From NCBI RefSeq assembly GCF_004006535.1, contig NZ_RLIH01000003.1, forward strand, positions 168,756 to 232,755: DNA of 64,000 bases, read 5' to 3'. Below the pieces are notes generated by a model that was not told the origin of the DNA, searched no databases, and saw only the letters and a list, made by a program, of their open reading frames with translations. Positions 47,787 to 56,523 of this stretch are shown here, one piece after another. Position 1 is the stretch's first letter, and each line of letters opens with the position of its first letter. The translations under genes and the position numbers were made by a program. Origin of the DNA: Anaerosphaera multitolerans (GTDB lineage: Bacteria > Bacillota > Clostridia > Tissierellales > Peptoniphilaceae).

Positions 47787-48497
47787 TCAATTATATAAAA
47801 AATAATTTTTTACTCCAAAAGACATATACATCAACATAAAAAAAGTGGTATGAAATAAAACAAATAATAAAAAATCCTTTATATTTCCCCTTTTACTAAA
47901 ATAATCCGCTAACTTTTTAAAGAAAGATGTTATATGTAAAATGTCCCAAGAGTTAAATCTAATTGCTCTGCCAAAATATATTCCCACTGAAACTAAAACA
48001 TTTATAATTAAAGCGCTGAAAATTAACTTTAATTCTGAAACACTTGATGGATCTAAGTATATTAGGTAGACACCTTGAACTAAAACTATATTTACAAGTG
48101 TATTTACTATACCTGATAATGAAAAAGATAAAATTGAAACTATATCATACCAAATCGGAACTTCATTTTCATCCATTTCTCTATGAGTTAAATTCAGTTC
48201 AGTAATAAGGTATCCAGAATTTGGCAACAACAATAGCCATAAAACCAAACCTATAATAAATAAAACAAGCCCAACATAGTCAATTATCATAATACCTGAA
48301 ATAGTTGAAATATATCTTAGAGATATAAACAAAATAATACTCACTACCAGTGTAAAAAAAGGTAGGAGAGAAAGTTTAAAATTCCATACCATTGGTTTAA
48401 ATAGTTTCACTTTAAACAACTTAGGCCGTAAAACTATGGTAATAAAAGCAAAAATATTCAATAATAATGCCGCTAAAATAATTGGTGCCGTTCTCAT
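47787..48497 (-). CDS. DUF1361-like membrane protein
   Basis: 236 residues with six or more membrane helices. The segment [16 protein letters not shown] with YDI and a [11 protein letters not shown] motif matches the DUF1361 pattern (PNAPYIxTD, RxNSW). Function is unknown. The start is ATG 48497; GGAG lies six bases upstream and the preceding TTG is part of the same site. The gene is followed closely by the cyclophilin gene. Confidence 0.78.
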   Translation of the reverse strand: MRTAPIILAALLLNIFAFITIVLRPKLFKVKLFKPMVWNFKLSLLPFFTLVVSIILFISLRYISTISGIMIIDYVGLVLFIIGLVLWLLLLPNSGYLITELNLTHREMDENEVPIWYDIVSILSFSLSGIVNTLVNIVLVQGVYLIYLDPSSVSELKLIFSALIINVLVSVGIYFGRAIRFNSWDILHITSFFKKLADYFSKRGNIKDFLLFVLFHTTFFMLMYMSFGVKNYFLYN

Positions 48498-48824
48498 AAA
48501 TATCTCCAATTAAATAATAATTCTTACCGATATATTCTAACTATTTTCTAGTATAGAATTGTTTTCTTAAGCTTAAAGCTAAAACACTCTAATTCAAAAC
48601 ATTTATTATTTTTAAAAAATATATTAACATATTCAAAGCTTACCCACATAAGTAATTATATAATATAGTTCATTTATATAAGCTTAAATCTTTTATATTA
48701 TATCATAAGAATATAAGAACTTATGTAATTATATATTTCGAGTACTAATTTTCTATTAAATAATCTCCTTGAATCCTACATAATATATTTTTTATTAAAA
48801 TAATTTTAAGTATTGCATTTTAAA
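48498..48824. other. AT-rich gap without a recognisable gene
   Basis: The 327 bases before the lipoprotein promoter are very AT-rich with stops in all frames, no tRNA-like or repeat structure that I can see, and no convincing ribosome site. Confidence 0.6.
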
Positions 48825-48853
48825 TTGATTGTAATAAGTTTTTATGCTATCAT
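48825..48853 (+). promoter_or_regulatory. Promoter upstream of the lipoprotein gene
   Basis: TTGATT (48825-48830), 17 bases, TATCAT (48848-48853). Transcription would begin almost exactly at the following stem-loop. Confidence 0.6.
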
Positions 48854-48861
48854 CAAAATGT

Positions 48862-48904
48862 AAAAAGGATATCAAATAAGTACATCTTATTTAATATTCT
48901 TTTT
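48862..48904 (+). terminator. Terminator-like stem-loop in the lipoprotein leader
   Basis: AAAAAGGATATCAAATAAG pairs with CTTATTTAATATTCTTTTT over a five-base loop, 17 Watson-Crick pairs, one G-U pair and one mismatch, ending in T-rich sequence. It could be an attenuator, a stabilising 5' hairpin, or the end of a very short RNA. Confidence 0.6.
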
Positions 48905-48963
48905 GATATTTTTAAAAATTTTCAAAAAAACTTAAAAATACATATCATTGGAGGAATTAAGGT

Positions 48964-49443
48964 ATGAGAAAAAAATCAATTTTAATATCAATAGGGTTAG
49001 TAGCCATTTTACTAGTTGGTTGTGGAACTAATAACAAACAAATCGAACATAATAACCAACTACCTATATATGAGGCTCCTAAAACGAATGAAGATGATGA
49101 AAATCTAGAAAAAATTAAAGAAGAATTATCTAATAGTGTAGATACTGAAGATGGTTCTATAAAAATTAAATCTGTTAGTGTAACAGGCAATAGTATTACA
49201 ACAATACTAGAATTTAAACAAAAAGAAAACATAGATTCAACAATAACATCTGCTTTTGAATCTATTAATAACATATCCGATTATTTATTAAACTTGGAAA
49301 AATGGGAAAATTATGTAATTCTTTTTGATGATTATGGTGCTGTGAAATTTAATGATAGTGAAAAAAAGAAAAAAAACGGACGTTACTATATTGATACAAA
49401 AAATTTTGAATCTGATTTGAAATTAATATTTGGAGTTAATTAA
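48964..49443 (+). CDS. Putative lipoprotein of unknown function
   Basis: 159 residues. The first 19 are a lipoprotein signal peptide (MRKKSILISIGLVAILLVGC), with the lipobox LVGC and Cys20 as the expected lipidated residue, so the protein should be anchored outside the membrane. The rest is charged, with no domain that I recognise. GGAGG lies upstream of the ATG. It is isolated in an AT-rich patch ahead of an integrase remnant, which suggests accessory origin. Confidence 0.82.
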   Translation: MRKKSILISIGLVAILLVGCGTNNKQIEHNNQLPIYEAPKTNEDDENLEKIKEELSNSVDTEDGSIKIKSVSVTGNSITTILEFKQKENIDSTITSAFESINNISDYLLNLEKWENYVILFDDYGAVKFNDSEKKKKNGRYYIDTKNFESDLKLIFGVN

Positions 49444-49565
49444 AATCTTTGCTTCTACAGAATTTATTGCAAGCAAACATTTAAAACAAAGGTGTATATT
49501 TTTATACCGGAAAATAATTAAGTCTATTATTTATATAAAATAATAAATAACTAAATTAAAGAAAC

Positions 49566-49592
49566 TCCTCTATTCTTCAATAGAATAGAGGA
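49566..49592. terminator. Possible terminator after the lipoprotein gene
   Basis: Ten-base-pair stem (TCCTCTATTC/GAATAGAGGA, seven-base loop) followed by AT-rich sequence with a TTTTT run on the plus strand. Confidence 0.5.
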
Positions 49593-49632
49593 ATTTATAG
49601 ATTATTTTTATATAATCATATTTATAGTTTAA

Positions 49633-49842
49633 GCGAAAAAAGGCATAGATAAAAGAATAACACCTCACACGCTTAGACATACACACATTTCACTTCTGGC
49701 TCAAGCAGGAGTTTCTTTACAAGAAATAAAAGGTCATGTAGGCCACGGTGATGGAGATGTTACCGAAAAAATATATCTTCACATTACTAAAGAATTTAAA
49801 TTTGACACTCTTAAAAAATATGAAGCCTTATTCAAAGCGTGA
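49633..49842 (+). pseudogene. Tyrosine recombinase (integrase) C-terminal remnant
   Basis: Without a start codon the frame encodes about 69 residues and a stop that match the catalytic end of phage-type integrases: HTLRHTHISLLAQAGVSLQE (box II His/Arg), GHVGHGD (His/His-Trp position) and TEKIYLHIT with the nucleophilic Tyr. A stop codon lies directly upstream and no N-terminal part is present, so this is a truncated relic. It marks a former mobile element or prophage beside the lipoprotein gene. CGTGAGAA is repeated just after the stop. Confidence 0.85.
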
Positions 49843-49907
49843 GAAAAACGTGAGAATAGTCAATCTCCAAAAATCAACTGTTGCAATTACACAGGTATAA
49901 GGATAGT

Positions 49908-50663
49908 TTAACAATCTCCTTGGTCGGTTATTATAATAGGGCCGTCCTTTGTAATTGCTATTTGATGTTCATATTGTGCTGACAGAGAACCGTCCTTAGT
50001 CCTTGCTGTCCATCCATTATCGTCAATAGTAAGTTCATAACCGCCCATATTAATCATAGGCTCTATAGTAAATACCATTCCCTCAACTATTCTAAGTCCT
50101 CTGCCCGGCTTTCCGAAGTGCATAACTTGTGGATCCTCATGCATCTGCCTACCAATACCATGTCCAACAAAATCTCTTACAACAGAATAGCCTTTTGATT
50201 CTGCAAAACTTTGAATAGCGTGTCCTATATCGCCAAGTCTATTTCCGATTTTCGCCTGTTCTATTCCCAAGTACATTGCTTTTCTCGTATCTTCTAACAG
50301 ATTGTGTGCCTCCTCAGACACTTCTCCCACTTCATAACTCCAAGCGGAATCAGCAAGCCAACCATCAACATTAACGACCATGTCTATAGTAACTATATCT
50401 CCACTTTTAAGAACATATTCTCCGGGAAAACCATGGCAAATTTCATCATTTACTGAAGCACAAATTGAATAGGGATATCCTTCATAGCCCTTTTGCTCAG
50501 GATATGCTCCTCTTTCTTTTAAATAATTTTCCACAAACCTATCAAGTTCAATAGTCTTTACACCTGGTTTTATTCTATTTCTAAGCTCATGATGCACATC
50601 GGCTAAAACCTTACCTGCCACTACCATCTTTTGAATTTCATCTTCTGTTTTAATTACTACCAT
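49908..50663 (-). CDS. map: Type I methionine aminopeptidase
   Basis: 251 residues with all metal ligands: Asp in VTIDMVV and WLADSAW, His in GHGIGRQMHEDP, Glu in FTIEPM and in QYEHQIAIT, and the upstream CHGFPG. It removes the initiator methionine. Its ATG lies inside the last 14 bases of the TPR gene, with GAGGAG upstream. Its distance from the ribosomal/secY region, where map often lies, suggests this is a relocated or second copy; the rest of the genome would tell. Confidence 0.95.
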   Translation of the reverse strand: MVVIKTEDEIQKMVVAGKVLADVHHELRNRIKPGVKTIELDRFVENYLKERGAYPEQKGYEGYPYSICASVNDEICHGFPGEYVLKSGDIVTIDMVVNVDGWLADSAWSYEVGEVSEEAHNLLEDTRKAMYLGIEQAKIGNRLGDIGHAIQSFAESKGYSVVRDFVGHGIGRQMHEDPQVMHFGKPGRGLRIVEGMVFTIEPMINMGGYELTIDDNGWTARTKDGSLSAQYEHQIAITKDGPIIITDQGDC

Positions 50664-51564
50664 CTATATACTCCTCAATAATATCACATAAATCCGGGTC
50701 ATCTTTCGCCCAAGCAACTACATCTTTATTAATTAAAATAGCTCTTTCCAAATCCATTAAAGCTTCATCCTTTAAACCTAAATTCATTTTAGAGCAGGCT
50801 CTATTATAATATAAATTTTCGCTATCTTCATTATAAGACAAACCTTCGCTTAATATTTCTATTGCACTTTCATAGTCTTTAAGCTCAATATATACTGCAG
50901 ACATATTTAAATAAATATAAGGGTCCTGAGATTCTTCAAGTGCCTTTTTATAATAGTCCAAGGCTCTTTTAAAATTCCCCAGCCTCCCATAAACTACACC
51001 CATATTAAAAAGAGCTCTAAAGTAATTTGGATTTAGTTCTAAACTTTTTTCAAAATACTTTTTTGCCTTTTCATAATCTCCTTGTTCCTCATAAATAGAA
51101 CCTATATCATTGTAAGCTATGTAATCACTATTATCAAGCTCTACACACCTATATAGATTTTCAAGCGCCTTTCCCTTTTCTCCCAAGGTATCATAGGCCA
51201 AGGCCAAATAATAATAAGCCCTATCATAATTTTTATCATATTTAATTGCAAGCTCATAATTCTTAATAGATTCCCTTAAATCTCCCTTTGACAAATCATT
51301 TACCAAAGCCAACCCATAATAAGCTCCACTTTTTTTCTTGTCAAGTTCTAAGATTTTCAAATAGTTTTTCCTAGCTAAGTCATATTCCTTTAATATTAAA
51401 TAAATATCTGCAATTTCAAAATAAACATCAATCTTTTGCTTTTTATCTTTTGCAAATTTTAATGATTTATAAAAAGCATTAAGGGCTTTGTCATAATTTT
51501 CAGTTTCCAAAAAATCATTAGCAAGAATAATATAATTATAATATTTTTTAGTTTCCTTTAACAT
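50650..51564 (-). CDS. Tetratricopeptide repeat protein
   Basis: About 304 residues made of consecutive TPR helices (for example YDRAYYYLALAYDTLGEKGK and DYEKAKKYFEKSLELNPNYF), around eight repeats. No signal peptide or other domain is evident, so it is a cytoplasmic scaffold or binding protein of unknown partner. The start is ATG 51564 with GGGGGAT upstream; the GTG at 51585 has no clear site. It overlaps map. Confidence 0.88.
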   Translation of the reverse strand: MLKETKKYYNYIILANDFLETENYDKALNAFYKSLKFAKDKKQKIDVYFEIADIYLILKEYDLARKNYLKILELDKKKSGAYYGLALVNDLSKGDLRESIKNYELAIKYDKNYDRAYYYLALAYDTLGEKGKALENLYRCVELDNSDYIAYNDIGSIYEEQGDYEKAKKYFEKSLELNPNYFRALFNMGVVYGRLGNFKRALDYYKKALEESQDPYIYLNMSAVYIELKDYESAIEILSEGLSYNEDSENLYYNRACSKMNLGLKDEALMDLERAILINKDVVAWAKDDPDLCDIIEEYIDGSN

Positions 51565-51692
51565 ATATTTAATCCCCCAAGCCACTATAACAAAATTTAC
51601 CTCTTTTAATTATACTTTAAACTCTTTTAATTTAAAAATTGTATAAAATATTTTTTAATGTTAGTATACTATTTACTAGATGGGAGAATACT

Positions 51693-52598
51693 ATGAGACG
51701 TTTTTTATCTTTTAACGATTATTTTAAAGCACAATTTAATGAAAAAGTTGTTAAGCTTTCTCTAGATGGAGGAATGTCATGTCCCAATAGAGATGGCACT
51801 CTAAGCTTTAAAGGCTGTTTGTTCTGTTCTGAAAAGGGCAGCGGCGACTTTGCCGGCAATAGATTTAATACTATTGATGAGCAGATAAATGAGCAAAAGA
51901 AACTACTTTCTAAAAAATGGAAAAGCAACAAGTACATTGCCTATTTTCAAAATTTTACAAATACTTACGGCGACATTGATTACCTTAGCAATTTATACAA
52001 TTATGTAATATCCAAAAAAGATATTGTAGGGCTCTCCATTGCAACTCGTGCCGACTGTTTAAATAATGAAGTTATGAAAATGCTTGTGGACTTAAATAAA
52101 AAAACCTTTCTCTGGGTGGAGTTGGGTTTACAAACTGTTAATGAAAATACAATTAAACTAATAAATAGGGGTTATAGTCACCAAATCTTTAATGAAAATA
52201 TTAAAAGATTACAAGAAAATAACATTAGATTTTTAACCCATCTCATCTTCGGCCTTCCCTATGAAAATAGAGAAGATTTTCAAAATACTGTTGAATATGT
52301 AAAAGCCATACACCCCTTCGGCGTAAAAATTCATTCACTTTATATTCAAAAGGACAGTCCAATATACGATTTTTATTTAAAAAATAAGTTTAAACTTTTA
52401 GAGAAAGATGAATATGTGGAAATTGTATGTAATACTTTGGATTTTCTGCCTAAGGATATAGTTATTCACAGAATAACAGGAGATCCCGATAAAAGAAAGT
52501 TAGTTGCTCCAAAGTGGTGTGCCGATAAATTATCAGTAATATCATCTATAGATAAAGAACTTAAAAACAGATATGAAAAGAGCCTAGGAAATACCTAA
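51693..52598 (+). CDS. Radical SAM protein, TIGR01212 (YhcC-like) family
   Basis: 301 residues starting MRRFLSFNDYFKAQFNEKV. Cys30 in SCPNRDGT and Cys42/Cys45 in GCLFCSEKG match the YhcC family, whose [4Fe-4S] cysteines are spaced more widely than the usual CxxxCxxC. Family function is not established. The start is ATG 51693 behind GGGAG. It ends 4 bases into the convergent P-type ATPase gene. Confidence 0.9.
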   Translation: MRRFLSFNDYFKAQFNEKVVKLSLDGGMSCPNRDGTLSFKGCLFCSEKGSGDFAGNRFNTIDEQINEQKKLLSKKWKSNKYIAYFQNFTNTYGDIDYLSNLYNYVISKKDIVGLSIATRADCLNNEVMKMLVDLNKKTFLWVELGLQTVNENTIKLINRGYSHQIFNENIKRLQENNIRFLTHLIFGLPYENREDFQNTVEYVKAIHPFGVKIHSLYIQKDSPIYDFYLKNKFKLLEKDEYVEIVCNTLDFLPKDIVIHRITGDPDKRKLVAPKWCADKLSVISSIDKELKNRYEKSLGNT

Positions 52599-54901
52599 GC
52601 TCTAATTTTTAAGGCTCTCATAGAGTTTATTACTGCAATTACAGTAACTCCCACATCTGCAAACACTGCCGCCCACATTGTTGCTATACCAAGTGCCCCT
52701 AAAATTAAAATTATAAATTTAACTCCAAGTGCAAATATAATATTTTGATATATTATCTTCTTTGTTCCCTTTGAAATTTTTATCCCCTGTGAAATTTTGG
52801 ATATTTCATCTGTCATCAACACTACATCAGAAGCTTCTATTGCATAATCTGATCCTATTGAACCCATGGCAATACCAACATCTGCCATTGCAAGTACAGG
52901 TGCATCATTTACTCCATCTCCTACAAAAGCCACTTTTTCTTTTGAAGTCTTTAGCATCTCTTCTAATTTATTTACTTTGTCTGTTGGCAGAAGCCCTCCG
53001 TAATAATTTTTAATACCCACTTCTTTAGCTACTTCAGTTACGTTATCTTCAGTATCACCTGATAGCATAGTAAGTCTAATTCCTTCACTTTCTAAGTTCC
53101 TTAAGTCTTCCTTTATATTATCCTTTAACTTATCAGATACTACTATTTCACCTAAATATTCACTGTCTTTTGCTACATATACTTTTACTCCAATTACTTT
53201 ACTCTCAGAGGTTACATCTATATTATTATCAATTAACAGTTTTTTATTTCCCACTAAAATAAGCTGGTTCTTTAACTTATAACTTACTCCCTTACCTGCT
53301 ATTTCAGTAAACTCCACAGTCTCCTCATTAATATCCAGATTATGAGCATTGCTAACTATGGCTCTTGCTATAGGGTGAGTGGAGTTTTGTTCTCCTATTG
53401 CCGCAAGTCTTAACAATTCATTTTTACTAAGATTTCCTGTAGGATTAATTTCAGTTACTTCAAAAACTCCCTTTGTTATTGTTCCTGTCTTATCAAAGAC
53501 AACGTCACTTAACTCAGAAAGCGCCTCGAGATAATTACCGCCTTTTACGAAAATTCCGTACTTGGAAGCTGAACCTATTCCCGCAAACATACTTAGAGGA
53601 ACTGATATTACCAAAGCACATGGACAGGATATTACAAGGAAAGTACATGCTCTAAATAAAGCGTCTTTAAATTCCAAAATTCCAAAAATCGGAGGAATAG
53701 TTGTTAATAGCACTGCAAGTAATACTACTATTGGAGTATATACCTTTGCAAACTTGGTAATAAATTTTTCAATAGGAGCCTTTCTCGCATTGGCGTTCTC
53801 AACTAAGTCTATAATCTTGGCTATAGTTGTATTGTCATAGGTGCTTTCAACTTTTACCTTCAATAGAGAATCCTTATTTACTGAACCGGAAATTATCTTC
53901 TGTCCCTCTTCTAAATATACGGGTACAGACTCCCCGGTAATGGCTGAAGTGTCAACTAAGCCTGAGCCGCTTAAAACTATTCCGTCTAGGGGGACTTTCT
54001 CTCCGGGTCTAATAAAAATAATATCTCCAATCTCAACTTCTTTAGGATCTACTGAAACTACTTCCTCCCCTACTAAAAGATTTGCATAGTCGGGTTTTAA
54101 AGTTAATGCAGCTGAAATGGAATCTCTAGATCTTTCAAGAGCTATATCCTCAAACATTTCACCTATTTCATAAAACAACATAACTGCCACAGCTTCCGGA
54201 TATTCTCCCACTACTATAGCACCTATAGAGGCTATACTCATTAAAAACTGTTCATCAAAAACTTCTCCATTTAAAATGTTTTTAAATGCACTTTTTAATA
54301 CATCAAAACCTACAATTAAATATAAAATTATATACACGGAAAATTTTAAAGTATTATTTATATCTAATTTAGTATTTATTATTAGCCCGAGAAAAACTAC
54401 TAGGAATTTAATCAATTGATCCTTGTATTGTAAAATTCCCAAGCTCTTTTTTTTCTTTACTTCATCTAAAGTTTCCAGAACTTCTACCCCAGGTTCAAGT
54501 CTTCGAACTACATCGTCAACTGAATTAAAAACATTGTTTCTACTAGTTCCTGCAACCATTGATATATTAAATTTTTCAGTGGAAAAGTCAAAATTTGCAT
54601 CTTTAACTCCGAATAATTTCTTAGTTTCACTTTCAATTTTTTGTGCACAGTTTGCACAAGTAAGCCCTTTTAAATAAATGGTATATTCATCATAAATTTC
54701 TATATTGTGATTATGTCCAATATGTTTTAAATGATCAATTATCTCCTTTAATATTTCAGAGCTATTTAAACCATCACTGGTCTCTAAAACTAAATCATCA
54801 CTGGAACTATAAATTTTCGACAAACCTTTAATTTGACTTTTATGTTTTATTAAATCATTTTTACATATTGAGCAATTAAGCCCTTTAATTAAATATTTCA
54901 T
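52595..54901 (-). CDS. cadA: Heavy-metal P1B-type ATPase (Zn/Cd/Pb exporter type)
   Basis: 768 residues: two N-terminal HMA-like domains (GLNCSICKND, then GLTCANCAQKIE, each CxxC) with a short His-containing linker, eight membrane helices, phosphatase loop GESVP, the metal helix SCPCALVIS, phosphorylation loop DKTGTITKG, and hinge GDGVNDAPVLAMADVGIAMG. The final helix lacks the copper-type YN/MSS pattern, favouring zinc, cadmium or lead. GAGGGGATAATT precedes the ATG. No regulator lies beside it. Confidence 0.92.
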   Translation of the reverse strand: MKYLIKGLNCSICKNDLIKHKSQIKGLSKIYSSSDDLVLETSDGLNSSEILKEIIDHLKHIGHNHNIEIYDEYTIYLKGLTCANCAQKIESETKKLFGVKDANFDFSTEKFNISMVAGTSRNNVFNSVDDVVRRLEPGVEVLETLDEVKKKKSLGILQYKDQLIKFLVVFLGLIINTKLDINNTLKFSVYIILYLIVGFDVLKSAFKNILNGEVFDEQFLMSIASIGAIVVGEYPEAVAVMLFYEIGEMFEDIALERSRDSISAALTLKPDYANLLVGEEVVSVDPKEVEIGDIIFIRPGEKVPLDGIVLSGSGLVDTSAITGESVPVYLEEGQKIISGSVNKDSLLKVKVESTYDNTTIAKIIDLVENANARKAPIEKFITKFAKVYTPIVVLLAVLLTTIPPIFGILEFKDALFRACTFLVISCPCALVISVPLSMFAGIGSASKYGIFVKGGNYLEALSELSDVVFDKTGTITKGVFEVTEINPTGNLSKNELLRLAAIGEQNSTHPIARAIVSNAHNLDINEETVEFTEIAGKGVSYKLKNQLILVGNKKLLIDNNIDVTSESKVIGVKVYVAKDSEYLGEIVVSDKLKDNIKEDLRNLESEGIRLTMLSGDTEDNVTEVAKEVGIKNYYGGLLPTDKVNKLEEMLKTSKEKVAFVGDGVNDAPVLAMADVGIAMGSIGSDYAIEASDVVLMTDEISKISQGIKISKGTKKIIYQNIIFALGVKFIILILGALGIATMWAAVFADVGVTVIAVINSMRALKIRA

Positions 54902-54995
54902 AATTATCCCCTCTTATGTATAAAATATGATTATATGATTAACTATTCATATATTAATTTAATTATATCCCCTCTTACTAAAAAAGTCAATTAAA

Positions 54996-55018
54996 AACTC
55001 CGAATTAAATTCGGAGTT
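54996..55018 (-). terminator. Terminator after the nitroreductase gene
   Basis: Ten-base-pair stem (AACTCCGAAT/ATTCGGAGTT, three-base loop) followed on the minus strand by TTTT. Confidence 0.85.
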
Positions 55019-55023
55019 AAAGT

Positions 55024-55818
55024 CTACATTTTAAATTTTCCTATTTTAGTATATTCTTCGCCCTCTTCAAGCTCTACTTCCCATTTACCATACATGCCTA
55101 TTGTTTTAACCATCTCTTCAAAATAGAACATTACAACACCTATATCGGTAAAGGCATGGTTCCTATCCTCTGTCTTTATCATATACAGGTATACGTACTC
55201 TCCTCTAACTACAAATCTCCAAGGTTGAAGATTCTTATAGCTTGGAGCAAATCTAATTGAAGAAAATACATTAAACAATCCTCTATTGTAAAGATCGTCA
55301 ATACTGAACTTTTGACCTATTTCATCTGTAAAGACTATCTCTTTTACATCAAGTCTTGTACTCGTTGCCAAAGGAACTAAAGGCATTTTAGGTACAGGAT
55401 AACCGAAAGCAACTAAGTACTTCACTTTTGTTCCATTTTCGCCAAAAAGTTTTTCCATAGTTTCACTGTCTACTTCATCAACTGTTATCCAACAGGTAGC
55501 CAAATTTAAATTTGTTATTTTTTCATTTAATTTTTCAAGGTAATACCCTATATCAATAAAAGTTTTAGGGTCATCATTTTCTGCAATAAAAGCCACATAG
55601 TGAGGAGCTTTTATCATTACTCCGGCATAACCGGCCTTACCTACAAGACCGTTATAAATAGATTGGCCATCTTCATATATTTCATAATTCACATCTTCTT
55701 TTTCATCATTGATTAAAGAAATATATGATTTAATTGTAGTCATAAATTGGTCTGGAAGCGGAACATCTTTAAAATCTCTAACTGAACGTCTTTTTTGTAA
55801 AAAAGTAGTCATTACCAT
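55024..55818 (-). CDS. Nitroreductase family protein
   Basis: 264 residues beginning with the FMN-phosphate loop RRSVRDFKDVPLP and, in the second half, APSYKNLQPWRFVVRGE, as in the double-domain nitroreductases of clostridia. It should bind FMN and reduce quinone or nitro compounds with NAD(P)H; the physiological substrate is unknown. It overlaps the PAP2 gene by 7 bases. ATG 55818 follows GGAGGAAGAG; ATG 55812 is possible. Confidence 0.88.
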   Translation of the reverse strand: MVMTTFLQKRRSVRDFKDVPLPDQFMTTIKSYISLINDEKEDVNYEIYEDGQSIYNGLVGKAGYAGVMIKAPHYVAFIAENDDPKTFIDIGYYLEKLNEKITNLNLATCWITVDEVDSETMEKLFGENGTKVKYLVAFGYPVPKMPLVPLATSTRLDVKEIVFTDEIGQKFSIDDLYNRGLFNVFSSIRFAPSYKNLQPWRFVVRGEYVYLYMIKTEDRNHAFTDIGVVMFYFEEMVKTIGMYGKWEVELEEGEEYTKIGKFKM

Positions 55819-56381
55819 AATACTCTTCCTCCTAAAAAATTATTTTGAATATAAGTGCTGATTAGCTCATACAACTTGTAGTGAACTATTAAACTTGAAA
55901 TTACTCCAATTATTATTCCCGCCAATACATCTGTGGGATAATGCACAGCTAAATAAATCCTTGATATAGCTACTAAAAAACCTATAAAAATTACAAATAA
56001 AGCTATTTTCGGATAGTTAAGTGCAATAATCGTACAGGTTGAAAAACTTGCAGCAGAGTGACCTGACGGAAAGGAATAATCACTTAAGTCAATGCCATAA
56101 GTATTTAAGTTCTTTAAAATCCAATAGGGTCTATTCCTGGAAAATGTTCGCTTTAATACTTGAACTATTATTGAAGAAACTATTAATGCACAAGCTATTT
56201 CAAAACCCAAACTTCTCATATTGTCTTCCAATATAAATAATATTATAACAAGACCTATTAAAAACATAGGTCCCCCTAAATTTGTAATATTATAAAATAA
56301 GAAGCTAAAAAATTTATTATTCATTCTTTTATTTATTAAATTAATAAATAAATTGTCAAATGACTTAAAAGGATTTTTCAT
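55812..56381 (-). CDS. PAP2 family membrane phosphatase
   Basis: 189 residues with five to six helices and all three PAP2 motifs: KRTFSRNRPYW, PSGHSAAS and SRIYLAVHYPTDVLAG. It likely dephosphorylates undecaprenyl pyrophosphate or phosphatidic acid. The start is ATG 56381 after GAGGTGA; the longer frame to 56441 has no ribosome site. Confidence 0.92.
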   Translation of the reverse strand: MKNPFKSFDNLFINLINKRMNNKFFSFLFYNITNLGGPMFLIGLVIILFILEDNMRSLGFEIACALIVSSIIVQVLKRTFSRNRPYWILKNLNTYGIDLSDYSFPSGHSAASFSTCTIIALNYPKIALFVIFIGFLVAISRIYLAVHYPTDVLAGIIIGVISSLIVHYKLYELISTYIQNNFLGGRVLW

Positions 56382-56523
56382 AGTCACCTCAAGTAAATTA
56401 TATAACAATAATTGGCTTTTATAAAGGCACTTGCCTGCCACTTATACAATTATAACATCAATTAATGATTAATTTATTGTATTTTAGAAATTTAATATAT
56501 AGAATATTTATGGAGGTATTTTA

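Noticed and set aside
49838..49858. CGTGAGAA repeated after the integrase remnant as an attachment site
   Set aside because: Only eight bases, adjacent copies, and no matching distant partner; too weak to call.
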